Shown here piece by piece: positions 17,279-25,008 of a DNA stretch of 64,000 bases. The stretch covers positions 1 to 64,000 of the forward strand of contig CAWGCA010000023.1 of NCBI GenBank assembly GCA_963820955.1, in the 5' to 3' direction. The stretch comes from CAWGCA01 sp963820955. Its GTDB lineage: Bacteria; Pseudomonadota; Gammaproteobacteria; Chromatiales; Chromatiaceae. A program made the position numbers and the translations under genes. The notes beneath the pieces are model-generated. The model saw only the letters and a program-made list of their open reading frames with translations. It had not been told where the DNA came from and searched no databases. Every line of letters starts with the position of its first letter. The stretch's first letter is position 1.

Positions 17279-18751
17279 GAATATCACATACATAGCTATA
17301 ATAAGATAAGATGCAAATCGCCAAACCCACACCAAACAACCAAGGAACCAGCCTCGATGTATCCTATCAACGTGCTTTCATACATCAACAAAATCGTGTC
17401 AGAACTCACGCCGCAAATAGCGACACCTATGCCTTCTTTAACCTACTGACCGGCCGGAGTTCCTGGACCAAGTGGAATTATTGTTACCCGAGCATCGGGA
17501 AAGGCTGTTTCCCCCCACAGAAACGCTGTCTATGTTTCTGGCCCAAGCGATGAGTCAGGATCGCTCTTGCCAGAGTGTAGTAGATGATGTCGCAATCAAG
17601 AGATTGGTGGGTGACTGCCGGTCTGCAGCACCGATACAGGCGCCTACTGTCAGGCGCGGAAGCGATTGCCATTAGAAATGATCTCGATGTTGACCCGCCA
17701 TGCCGGACACATGATAACTGAACGCACCCCGAACACATGGCACTGGCGAGGTCGTCCAGTCAGGCTGGTGGATGGTGCTACCGTTACACTACCCGATACG
17801 TCGGCCAATCAGGAGATTTATCCCCAACCGAGCAGTCAACAACCCGGACTGGGATTTCCTTTGTGTCGCCTGGTCGGTATCATCTGCCTGGCCAGTGGTG
17901 CGGTACTCGATGCGGCCATAGGGCCTTGCCAAGGCAAAGGAAGCGATGAGCAGTCTCTGCTCAGATCAATGCTTGAGACGCTCGAATCGGGTGACGTCCT
18001 GTTGGGCGATGCATTCTACGCCACCTATTTTCTATTGTGTGCATTGCAGGAACGGGGCGTAGATGGCGTGTTCGAACAACAGGGATCACGACGGCGCAGT
18101 ACAGATTTCCGTCGTGGTCAGCGGCTGGGGCAGCGTGACCATGTGATTGAATTGCACAAACCGAAGATCAAACCTGCCTGGATGAGGCAAGCTGACTACG
18201 ACCAAGCACCAGATAGTCTGAAGGCGCGAGAACTCTATACTGGCGGTAAGATACTGATGACGACGCTGCTTTGCCCAAAGCGGACAACCAAAGCCGCCCT
18301 GAAGGGGCTTTATCGAGAGCGTTGGCATGTGGAGTTGGATCTGCGCAACATCAAAACCACCTTGAGCATGGAGATGTTGAGTTGCCGAACACCGTCAATG
18401 GCGGAGAAAGAGATCTGGGTCTATCTTCTGGCCTACAATATCATCCGGCTGCTGATGGCGCAGGCGGCTTTCCTGGCCGACATGCTACCTCGACAGCTCA
18501 GCTTCAAACACACCCTGCAACTCTGGATTGCCTGGAGGAAAAGCGGAGTCGGAAGCTACGATGACAATCAACTTGCCGGCCTGTTCATCCTTATTGCGCA
18601 ACAGAGGGTGGGTAATCGACCAGGACGCATTGAACCAAGAGCTGTGAAACGGAGACCCAAACCTTTTCCACTACTCACCAAGCCCAGGTCTATTGCTCAA
18701 GAGGATGTTCGGAAATACGGCCACCCGAAGAAGCTTAAGTAAGTGCCATTC
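17279..18751 (+). mobile_element. IS4-family insertion sequence, copy 2, in a REP palindrome
   Basis: The 1,473-bp element is flanked by an 11-bp direct repeat, gggtcagaccc (17268-17278 and 18752-18762), within the 10-13 bp target-duplication range of the IS4 family. Its ends are imperfect inverted repeats: gaatatcacatacat on the left against gaatggcacttactt from the right, about 12 of 17 matching. The right end resembles that of copy 1 (gaatggcactaagtt), but the two elements are distinct relatives. The left end has drifted and the transposase is frameshifted, so it is probably immobile, though it keeps its insertion scar. Confidence 0.85.
17311..18742 (+). pseudogene. IS4-family transposase with two frameshifts
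   Basis: The N-terminal part starts at ATG 17311 (MQIAKPTPNNQGTSLDVSYQ) and runs to about 17450. The frame then changes to read PEFLDQVELLLPEHRERLFP up to about 17620, and changes again into the long frame ending at 18742. The last part holds DGATVTLPDTSANQ with an early catalytic Asp region, and the complete IS4 YREK signature YRERWHVELDLRNIK near 18310-18355. C-terminal features such as NRPGRIEPRAVKRRPKPFP are shared with copy 1. With only two indels it is less decayed than copy 1. It might be mis-scored as a 358-residue intact transposase if the 5' part were ignored. Confidence 0.85.
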
Positions 18752-18773
18752 GGGTCAGACCCCTTGATCTTTG
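18752..18773. repeat. Right part of the split REP palindrome
   Basis: The sequence gggtcagaccccttgatctt begins with the 11-bp target duplication of IS4 copy 2 and completes the palindrome begun at 17261. Removing the IS and one duplicate would restore gatcaaggggtc-a-gaccccttgatc, identical to 16260-16284. Confidence 0.85.
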
Positions 18774-18876
18774 ATGATACACTTGCACGGGTGGAAATAC
18801 CTGGGATGATGCACTTATCCAACGATAGCCGCTAGCTTCGTCCGGTTCTGAATTTCAGAGACAAGAGGAACGTTCC

Positions 18877-19629
18877 ATGAGCAAGCTCATCTGTAAAAGC
18901 AATCACCCCGTGTGTCCCAAAGACGCCCAGCCCGGGGGGATCCACCAGTTGCCGATCAGCAAGCTGTCTCCGACTCAGTTCGCGGTGGGTAAGGCGGAAG
19001 TGGAGATAAAGAGCAAGCGAATGAAGCACAAGCACAAGCATAATCCGCAAAAACTGCACGACTATCTTGTGACCCGCCCGGTTCCGGTGGTGATAAGGGG
19101 TAACAAGTTCTATCTGGTGGACCACCACCATATGGTGCGCTCGTTGCACGAGGCACTGCACGCTGAGCTGGGCGAAAAGATATGTGTGCTGGTAGAAGTG
19201 GTGTGGAATGCGACGCCGGTGCTGGACGATGTGTATTTCTGGAGAACCATGTATGAACGGAATTGGGTGTATCTGTACGAACGCGATGGCGGCGGGCCGC
19301 AACCTCCCAAGAGCCTGCCAAAGAAAATCGAGGATATGCAATATGATGCCTATCGCAGCCTGGCGTGGATTATCCGGTCAAAACAAGGTTATATAAAGGA
19401 CGACGCGCCTTTTGCCGAATTCAGGTGGGCGGATTTTTTTCGCAAGCGTGTTCTGGTGGACAAGGATGTGCTCGCCGGTAAGAGCAGTTTTGACGACTTC
19501 GCGTTCATTGTGGATGAACAGGGCCGCCTGGAGCTGACAGGTGATGGGGAGGAGGTGGTCGAAGACGCAATGAACCTGGTGCGCAGCCCGGAAGCCCATG
19601 GTTTGCCGGGTTATATCGGTACCAGATAA
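18877..19629 (+). CDS. ParBc_2-type ParB-like protein
   Basis: The 250-residue protein contains a ParB/sulfiredoxin-like N-terminal domain of the ParBc_2 type: LPISKLSPTQFAVGKAEVEI, a Lys/His-rich loop MKHKHKHNPQKLHDYL, PVPVVIRGNKFYLVDHHHMV and VLVEVVWN. These correspond to the parameter-binding core where classical ParB uses CTP; the HHH cluster is a likely ligand or metal site. There is no helix-turn-helix region, and no parA is nearby, so a role in chromosome partition is unlikely. The start at 18877 has AGAGGAA upstream. It is alone between IS4 copy 2 and the SulP gene and reads intact. Function of this subfamily is unknown. Confidence 0.75.
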   Translation: MSKLICKSNHPVCPKDAQPGGIHQLPISKLSPTQFAVGKAEVEIKSKRMKHKHKHNPQKLHDYLVTRPVPVVIRGNKFYLVDHHHMVRSLHEALHAELGEKICVLVEVVWNATPVLDDVYFWRTMYERNWVYLYERDGGGPQPPKSLPKKIEDMQYDAYRSLAWIIRSKQGYIKDDAPFAEFRWADFFRKRVLVDKDVLAGKSSFDDFAFIVDEQGRLELTGDGEEVVEDAMNLVRSPEAHGLPGYIGTR

Positions 19630-19726
19630 TTTCGAGTGGCGATCAGCTGGCAGGGCGTGCGGACCGCCGTGACTTAATTCACGTAACTTCGCACGAAGAA
19701 ATAAAATCCTCCTGAAGGAGAACTGG

Positions 19727-21424
19727 ATGAGTAAGGGTAATAATAAGTCCGTGGGTTTTCGCCTGCCGCTGTTCCAGGGCCTGCTGCCGATCAAAGGTTC
19801 CCAGGTGCCGGCCGAGATCATTGCCGGCATCACCCTGGCTGCGCTCGCCATTCCCGAGGTGATGGGATACACCAAGATCGCCGGCACGCCGGTGATCACC
19901 GGCCTCTACACCATTCTCATCCCAGCAGCGCTGTTTGCCATCTTCGGCTCATCTCGGCATCTGGTGGTCGGCGCCGATTCTGCAACTGCCGCCATCCTCG
20001 CCGCCGGCCTGGTGGGCATCGCGTCGGTAGGATCAGATCAGTACCTGGCCCTGGCCGTGGTTCTGGCCTTCATGGCGGCCGGATTTCTGATACTTGCGCG
20101 TATCATCGGCCTGGGATTCATGGCGGATTTTCTGTCGCGCACCGTGCTCATCGGCTTTCTCACCGGGGTCGGGATACAGGTGGCGCTGGGCGAGATATCG
20201 GGCATGTTTGGTCTCAAAGGTGGGGGCCACGGCACTCTGCAGAAGATCTGGAACGATATCCAGCAGATCGAGCAGATCAACTTCTACGCGCTGGCCGTTG
20301 CGCTCAGTGTGCTGGTTGTCATTGTCGGTTCGAAGAAGGTCTCGAAGAAGATACCGGGAGCGCTGATCGCGGTGATCGGCGCCATCGTTCTCAGTTGGGC
20401 GTTGGGTCTCAAGGAGCACGTGCATGTACTGGGTTCCGTCCCGAGCGGTCTGCCCCATATCGGGCTTCCGGATGTGAAGTGGAGCTGGGATCTCGTCGGA
20501 AAACTGCTGCCCACGGCGTTCGCCATGTTCGTGGTCATTCTGGCACAGAGTGCCGCCACCTCGCGCGCCTATGCCGCGCGTTATAACGAGCGCTTCAGCG
20601 AAAACACCGACCTGGTCGGCCTGGGGCTGGCCAATATCGGCGCCGGCCTGTCCGGTACCTTTGTCGTCAACGGTAGCCCGACCAAGACCCAGATGGTGGA
20701 CAGCGCCGGTGGGCGCTCCCAGCTATCGCTGCTGATCACCAGCGCAATTGTCCTGCTGGTGCTGTTGTTTCTCACCGGGCCATTGGCCTACATGCCTGAA
20801 GCGGTGCTATCGGCCGTAGTGTTTCTGATCGGTCTTGACCTGATCGATATCAATGGAATGAAACGCATCTTCGACCAACGGCGTTCGGAGTTCTGGGTGG
20901 CGCTGATCACCGCCGCGATGGTCGTTTTCGTCGGCGTGGAGCAGGGCATCATACTCGCCATCGTGCTGTCGCTGATCGATCATACCCGGCGGGGCTATCG
21001 ACCGAAGAATGTACTGCTTGTACCGGCCGAATCGGGCGTAATGCGCGCGCAGCCTGTGGCCACCAAGGTCCAGGCGGCGCCTGGATTGATGATCTACCGT
21101 TTTACCCATAGTATGTATTACGCGAATGCGGAGCAATTGTCCGAACAAATCACGATGCTTGTCAACAATGCAGAGCCGCCTTTGCGCTGGTTTTGTATAG
21201 ATGCCTCCGCGGTCGATGACGTAGACTTTTCTGCGGCGGATACGCTGCGTTCGCTCTATGGAATATTGAAGGAAAAGAACATCCGTCTGGTCGTTACCCA
21301 GGTTATGGATGACGTGAAGGAAGAGAATCGATACCAGCTGCGCCAATTGTTTGGTGATGACGCCTTCTATGACACACTGGATGAGGTCGTGAAAGAGTAC
21401 CGGAAACAATCGGACCAGCATTAA
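19727..21424 (+). CDS. SulP/SLC26-family anion transporter with STAS domain
   Basis: The 565-residue protein has the SulP membrane core: GITLAALAIPEVMGYTKIAG in the first helix and NGSPTKTQMVDSAGGRSQLS in the second half of the inverted repeat. A cytoplasmic STAS domain follows from about residue 435 to 550, with DASAVDDVDFSAADTL. Family members carry sulfate, bicarbonate or dicarboxylates. The start at 19727 is supported by GAAGGAGAA. The gene lies 29 bp upstream of an ion-channel gene and close to a Na+/H+ antiporter gene, so the three probably form one operon. That context fits Na+-coupled bicarbonate uptake (as for cyanobacterial BicA) as well as sulfate uptake, but the substrate cannot be read from the sequence. 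Confidence 0.9.
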   Translation: MSKGNNKSVGFRLPLFQGLLPIKGSQVPAEIIAGITLAALAIPEVMGYTKIAGTPVITGLYTILIPAALFAIFGSSRHLVVGADSATAAILAAGLVGIASVGSDQYLALAVVLAFMAAGFLILARIIGLGFMADFLSRTVLIGFLTGVGIQVALGEISGMFGLKGGGHGTLQKIWNDIQQIEQINFYALAVALSVLVVIVGSKKVSKKIPGALIAVIGAIVLSWALGLKEHVHVLGSVPSGLPHIGLPDVKWSWDLVGKLLPTAFAMFVVILAQSAATSRAYAARYNERFSENTDLVGLGLANIGAGLSGTFVVNGSPTKTQMVDSAGGRSQLSLLITSAIVLLVLLFLTGPLAYMPEAVLSAVVFLIGLDLIDINGMKRIFDQRRSEFWVALITAAMVVFVGVEQGIILAIVLSLIDHTRRGYRPKNVLLVPAESGVMRAQPVATKVQAAPGLMIYRFTHSMYYANAEQLSEQITMLVNNAEPPLRWFCIDASAVDDVDFSAADTLRSLYGILKEKNIRLVVTQVMDDVKEENRYQLRQLFGDDAFYDTLDEVVKEYRKQSDQH

Positions 21425-21453
21425 GTGGTTAAATCTGCAGGAGGATAGTAGCG

Positions 21454-21888
21454 ATGCTGCTGGGTGAAAAAATCGGTGCCGCTTTGTTGATGATGTTTTT
21501 GTGCACGCTTATCCATGCCCTGTTTATGGCCGCCGGGACCCACGCGCTCGACTGGCGCCTGACGCGCTTTGGTCCGGCAAAAGGCCCGTTCGACAGGGTT
21601 TTGCTGGTTTGGCTGATGATCCTTTGGATGTTCATTGCCATTATGATCGAGGCCTGGGCGTGGGGATTGTTGTACCTGTATAACCCAATGATCACCGCGC
21701 TCCCTGATGCTCAGTCGGCATTCTATTTCTCGATGGTGACTTACACTACACTCGGCTATGGCGATATTGTGCTGACCGGGGCTTGGCGGACGCTGGCCGC
21801 TGTCCAGGCCGGCAACGGTGTGATTATTTTTGGCTGGACGACCGCATTGATCTTTTACTTTATTCAAAAAATCTATAAAAACAACTAG
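21454..21888 (+). CDS. Small two-helix ion channel (Kch/KcsA-like pore)
   Basis: This 144-residue membrane protein has three or four hydrophobic segments and, near residues 96-104, the pore motif TYTTLGYGD, which contains the TxGYGD potassium selectivity filter. The layout (hydrophobic N-terminal helices, pore loop, final helix) matches the Ion_trans_2 family, without a cytoplasmic RCK regulatory domain. A strong ribosome site, AGGAGG, precedes the ATG at 21454. It sits between the SulP and antiporter genes, 29 and 18 bp away, so co-transcription is likely. It would let K+ move across the inner membrane, perhaps balancing charge for its neighbours; that role is an inference. Confidence 0.85.
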   Translation: MLLGEKIGAALLMMFLCTLIHALFMAAGTHALDWRLTRFGPAKGPFDRVLLVWLMILWMFIAIMIEAWAWGLLYLYNPMITALPDAQSAFYFSMVTYTTLGYGDIVLTGAWRTLAAVQAGNGVIIFGWTTALIFYFIQKIYKNN

Positions 21889-21906
21889 TGTCCGGGAGAA
21901 ATTGGC

Positions 21907-23136
21907 ATGTATGAAAACCTGGCCTTACTGGCGGTATTTGTGCTGATTTACAGTTCGGTGGCCGGTGCCATCGAACGCACCTGGATCAGCGGACCGATCA
22001 TTTTTACCTGTTTCGGACTGATCATCGGTCCCGTCGCTCTCGACCTGCACAGCATGGAAATCGATCGCGAGACCATCCGTGGCCTGGCCGAGGTAACACT
22101 GGCAATGGTGTTGTTTACCGACGCGGCCGGTGCGGATATGCGGGTGTTGAGAAAGACCGAGGGTTTGCCGGCACGGTTGCTGTTGATCGGGCTGCCGCTG
22201 ACCATCCTGCTGGGCTTCGGGGTCGCTGCGCTGCTGGTCGATAGCCTGTCATTGTTCGCCATGGCGGTGTTGGCAACCATGCTGGCACCCACCGATGCGG
22301 CGCTGGGTAAAGCGGTGGTGACCAATGAAGCGGTACCCGATGAGGTTCGCCAGGGCCTGAATGTTGAGAGTGGCCTGAATGACGGTATCTGTGTGCCGGT
22401 TCTGCTTTTGTTTCTTACATTGGCCCTGGACAAGGCGGGTGATGCGGGCCCCTGGACCCTGGCGCTGAAACTGGTTATCGAGGAAATCGGTATCGGTCTC
22501 GCCGTCGGGTTGGTGTTGACTTTTCTTGCGGCCAGGTTATTGAAGTTCGCCCGCCGTCGTCAATGGCTGACACACACCTGGATTCAGATACCGGTGGTCG
22601 CGCTGGCATTGAGCTGTTTTGCGGTTGCACAGTATTTAGGTGGCAGCGGTTTTATCGCGGCGTTCAGCGGCGGCATCCTGTTCGGGATTCTGGATGCGCA
22701 TCTTTCGAAGCAAGTAAAAGAGGAATTCCTGCTCGCCTCAGAGGGCACGGGCGATACCCTGGCGCTGATCACCTGGGTGATCTTCGGCTCGGCGGTGGTG
22801 GGGCAGGCGGTCGGCAATTTCAGCTGGATGATCCTGCTCTACTCGGTTTTAAGCCTCACCGTAATTCGCATGTTGCCGGTGTTTGTGTCACTGGCCGGCA
22901 GCGGTATCGACACCGAAGGCAAACTGTTCATCGGCTGGTTCGGCCCCCGCGGTCTGGCGAGTATCGTATTCGCGGTCATTGTGCTGAACAGCGGGCTACC
23001 GGACAGTGGACCGCTCGCCATGACCGTGGTCTGTACCATTGTGCTCAGTATTGTCGCCCACGGTATCACCGCTAATCCCTGGACCCGGGCTTACGGTGCG
23101 CGCAGGCGACTGGCGGCAAAGCATAAAACGGACTAA
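21907..23136 (+). CDS. Na+(K+)/H+ antiporter, CPA1 (NhaP-type)
   Basis: The 409-residue protein has about twelve membrane helices and the CPA1 exchanger landmarks: APTDAALGKAVVTNEAVPDE and the ion-site pair in NVESGLNDGICVPVLL (Asn-Asp), then GWFGPRGLASIVFAVIVL near residue 340. The length is that of the membrane domain alone, lacking the cytoplasmic tail found in many NhaP proteins. GGGAG lies before the ATG at 21907. It is last in the SulP - channel - antiporter cluster. It exchanges cytoplasmic Na+ or K+ for protons and so could recycle Na+ brought in by a Na+-coupled SulP transporter (inference). Confidence 0.9.
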   Translation: MYENLALLAVFVLIYSSVAGAIERTWISGPIIFTCFGLIIGPVALDLHSMEIDRETIRGLAEVTLAMVLFTDAAGADMRVLRKTEGLPARLLLIGLPLTILLGFGVAALLVDSLSLFAMAVLATMLAPTDAALGKAVVTNEAVPDEVRQGLNVESGLNDGICVPVLLLFLTLALDKAGDAGPWTLALKLVIEEIGIGLAVGLVLTFLAARLLKFARRRQWLTHTWIQIPVVALALSCFAVAQYLGGSGFIAAFSGGILFGILDAHLSKQVKEEFLLASEGTGDTLALITWVIFGSAVVGQAVGNFSWMILLYSVLSLTVIRMLPVFVSLAGSGIDTEGKLFIGWFGPRGLASIVFAVIVLNSGLPDSGPLAMTVVCTIVLSIVAHGITANPWTRAYGARRRLAAKHKTD

Positions 23137-23374
23137 GCGCCGCTTTTTCCGGCAATTGGAATCAGTAGCAGAAATCAGACACCTGCACTTATTTCCAATC
23201 CTTAAAATTTCTCTTCCTTTCAATGGATTTTCTGGACAAAGCCACACTGTCTTTTCTATCGAGAGCAGGTGGGGGTAGTCCTTAGCCTAATTGGTGGATT
23301 TGGTGTCACTGCAGGAGTTTTGGCGCCGGAGTGGCGGAGCCGTTGCTTTCAGTAACCTTTTCTCCTGTCATCAC

Positions 23375-23867
23375 TCATACCGAGGCCGTGGTACCCACGC
23401 GCAGCTTCACGTCGTCCGGCACCTTGTCGAGGTGTACCCGCACCGGATCGCGCTGGGCAAGACGATCCATTCGAAAGTCGGGTTGACCGTGGGCAACAGT
23501 TCGTCATCCGTGCTGCCGTCTTCCTGTGCAATGCTCCAGCCGAGGCTATCCACATGGCCCTCGAGCGGCTTGTCCGGGTAGGACATCAGGGTGATGATCA
23601 CCCGGTCGCCCTGTTTGATTGATATTACCGGTCAAGGTCTTCTTGAAGAACCCGTCGATATCGATCAGCGCCAGCGCCGGTTCATTGGCTACCGCCTGAC
23701 TGCCGATCTGAAGATCAAGATTGGTGACGTAGCCGTCCACCTGCGCCCTCACCTGGCCGTCGCGGGTCCAGGGGTTGACCACATAGTCCCAGTATTTGAG
23801 CAAATGCTGCAGCCACAGCGATAGCCGCGACGACCCTGGTCAGCAGATATTTCATCGCTGCTTTCAT
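23375..23867 (-). pseudogene. HlyD/AaeA-type efflux adaptor remnant
   Basis: Starting at ATG 23867 (MKAAMKYLLTRVVAAIAVAA), the reading frame breaks and homology resumes as WDYVVNPWTRDGQVRAQV, a hallmark of AaeA/EmrA-like adaptors. After a gap it continues as GYVTNLDLQIGSQAV and LALIDIDGFF, then in another frame as LMSYPDKPLEGHVDS and NPTFEWI, and ends in a third as RVHLDKVPDDVKLRVGTTAS with a stop at 23375. The helical hairpin region is missing. About 164 codons remain of a normal 280-300. Intact relatives export aromatic acids with a FUSC permease. This copy is dead by several frameshifts and an internal deletion. Confidence 0.8.
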
Positions 23868-23870
23868 ATG

Positions 23871-24082
23871 CTAAGCTCCAATGATAAAAGTCCCAATAAG
23901 GACCGTATAAATAGCCGTTAACGCCATAATCACCAGCGGTGGACAAAAAAGTACCTCGACAGTCGGTGCCGATTGAGCAAGCGCGCCGTCACCATGGCCG
24001 CAAGCATGCCGAAGAATGCGGCCACGAGCTGCGGCGGCATATACACGCCGCCGATGGCGAATTCGTGAGGGATTGGCGTCAT
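23871..24082 (-). pseudogene. DUF1656 (AaeX-like) small membrane protein, frameshifted
   Basis: From ATG 24082 the frame reads MTPIPHEFAIGGVYMPPQLV, AAFFGMLAAMVTARLLN and FFVHRW, then stops. Shifting one base gives PPLVIMALTAIYTVLIGTF, which completes the usual two-helix, about 67-residue DUF1656 protein and ends at 23871. A single-base loss near 23940 explains it. DUF1656 genes precede HlyD-type adaptor genes in FUSC export operons, as here (3 bp apart). Confidence 0.78.
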
Positions 24083-24593
24083 GATTAATGCCGCTACTCC
24101 CTCAGATAGACTGCTTTTCGCCCCGTCGCAAGCAGCAGGTGGCAGAAACTTCTATCTTTCTGGCTACCGAATTGACTCAACGGAACCCTGTCCAAACTCA
24201 TCCAGGGCCGCGATATTGGCGATAGCCGAGGCGAAAATTGGAAAGGGAAACGAAAAAAGATCGCGAGTTTTGTTGCTATGTCTTGGGCCGCGGAGCAGCG
24301 CAAGTTTAGCCTGGAGAATAGCTTTTCAGAGCGGGTTAGTCTAACAACCTTAAAATTCTCGCTATCTACAGGGGTTTAGAAACACCGCACTTATTCGTAC
24401 TCCGTCATCCCGAAGGGACGAGCCCATTTTTCCCCATGACGGTGTTGCACTTTCACTTATGTACGGCAGGTAAAAGGCGCTCAGTGCGCCTTGTCCTGTG
24501 AATAAATGGCCTCCGTCGATGGATATCCACTTAGTGTTAACAGGTCCGAGGCAACGCGTATGTTCCTCTGGTATGTCTCAGATAGCGGTGCAC
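24083..24593. other. Intergenic stretch without a recognisable gene
   Basis: This 511-bp stretch lies upstream of the dead DUF1656 gene and downstream of the CPXCG gene. Open frames in it on both strands (up to about 87 codons) show no family motif and no good ribosome site. A FUSC permease gene, often found in this position, is not seen. A short hairpin (ccgtcat near 24403 pairing with atgacgg near 24440) is the only structure noticed. Confidence 0.5.
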
Positions 24594-24782
24594 TTACGCC
24601 TCATCTTCATGACGGGCTTCTACGACCACAGATCCATTCGATTCAACAGTGACATTAAATACGATTGGCCTGCAGCAGACCTCGCAATCTTCTATGTATT
24701 CTTGACCCTCAACACTGGTATCGATCAGGGCCTCGAAGGTCTCACCACAATAGGGGCAAAGTGCATAGTGGGACTCGATCAT
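24594..24782 (-). CDS. CPXCG-motif cysteine-rich small protein
   Basis: This 62-residue protein has two cysteine pairs, CPYCG near residues 9-13 and CEVCC near 33-37, spaced as in the CPXCG (Cys_rich_CPXCG) family, which probably binds one zinc ion in a rubredoxin-like knuckle. The rest is acidic, with alternating Val and polar residues (IVFNVTVESNGSVVVEA) of beta type. Family members are widespread in gammaproteobacteria and uncharacterised. The gene stands alone and reads intact despite decayed surroundings. The call is based on motif and length. Confidence 0.85.
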   Translation of the reverse strand: MIESHYALCPYCGETFEALIDTSVEGQEYIEDCEVCCRPIVFNVTVESNGSVVVEARHEDEA

Positions 24783-24912
24783 TGGTACTTTTCCTTGATT
24801 TACTCACCAGTTCATAGTTGTGGGGGTGCCGCGCCCACCGAAAAGACGTCCAACCTGTATAATAACCTATCGGTTTCCCAAACCTGGGGTACCGTTTGTT
24901 GAATCCTGTTGT

Positions 24913-25000
24913 GTCATCCCGGCGAAAGCCGGGATCCAGTAAATCACTTTTTATTTTAATGGTAGATTCCGGATCTAGGCTGCGCTTGGTCCGGAATGAC
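24913..25000. repeat. Dispersed gtcatcccggcg hairpin repeat, copy 2
   Basis: Left unit gtcatcccggcgaaagccgg at 24913 onward forms a hairpin; the right unit (agattccggatc ... ggtccggaatgac, 24964-25000) is its rough inverse, with a 24-nt AT-rich spacer. It is the same kind of unit as at 8212-8283. It lies directly before hrpA, between it and the divergent CPXCG gene. Confidence 0.75.
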
Positions 25001-25008
25001 GAATTTTG

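Noticed and set aside
17666..18742. An apparently intact 358-residue IS4 transposase
   Set aside because: The frame lacks the N-terminal region found in two other frames upstream (17311-17450, 17450-17620), so it is the 3' part of a frameshifted gene, not a complete enzyme.
24081..24344. Plus-strand frame of 87 codons downstream of the DUF1656 remnant
   Set aside because: No ribosome site, no recognisable motif, and composition like its intergenic surroundings.
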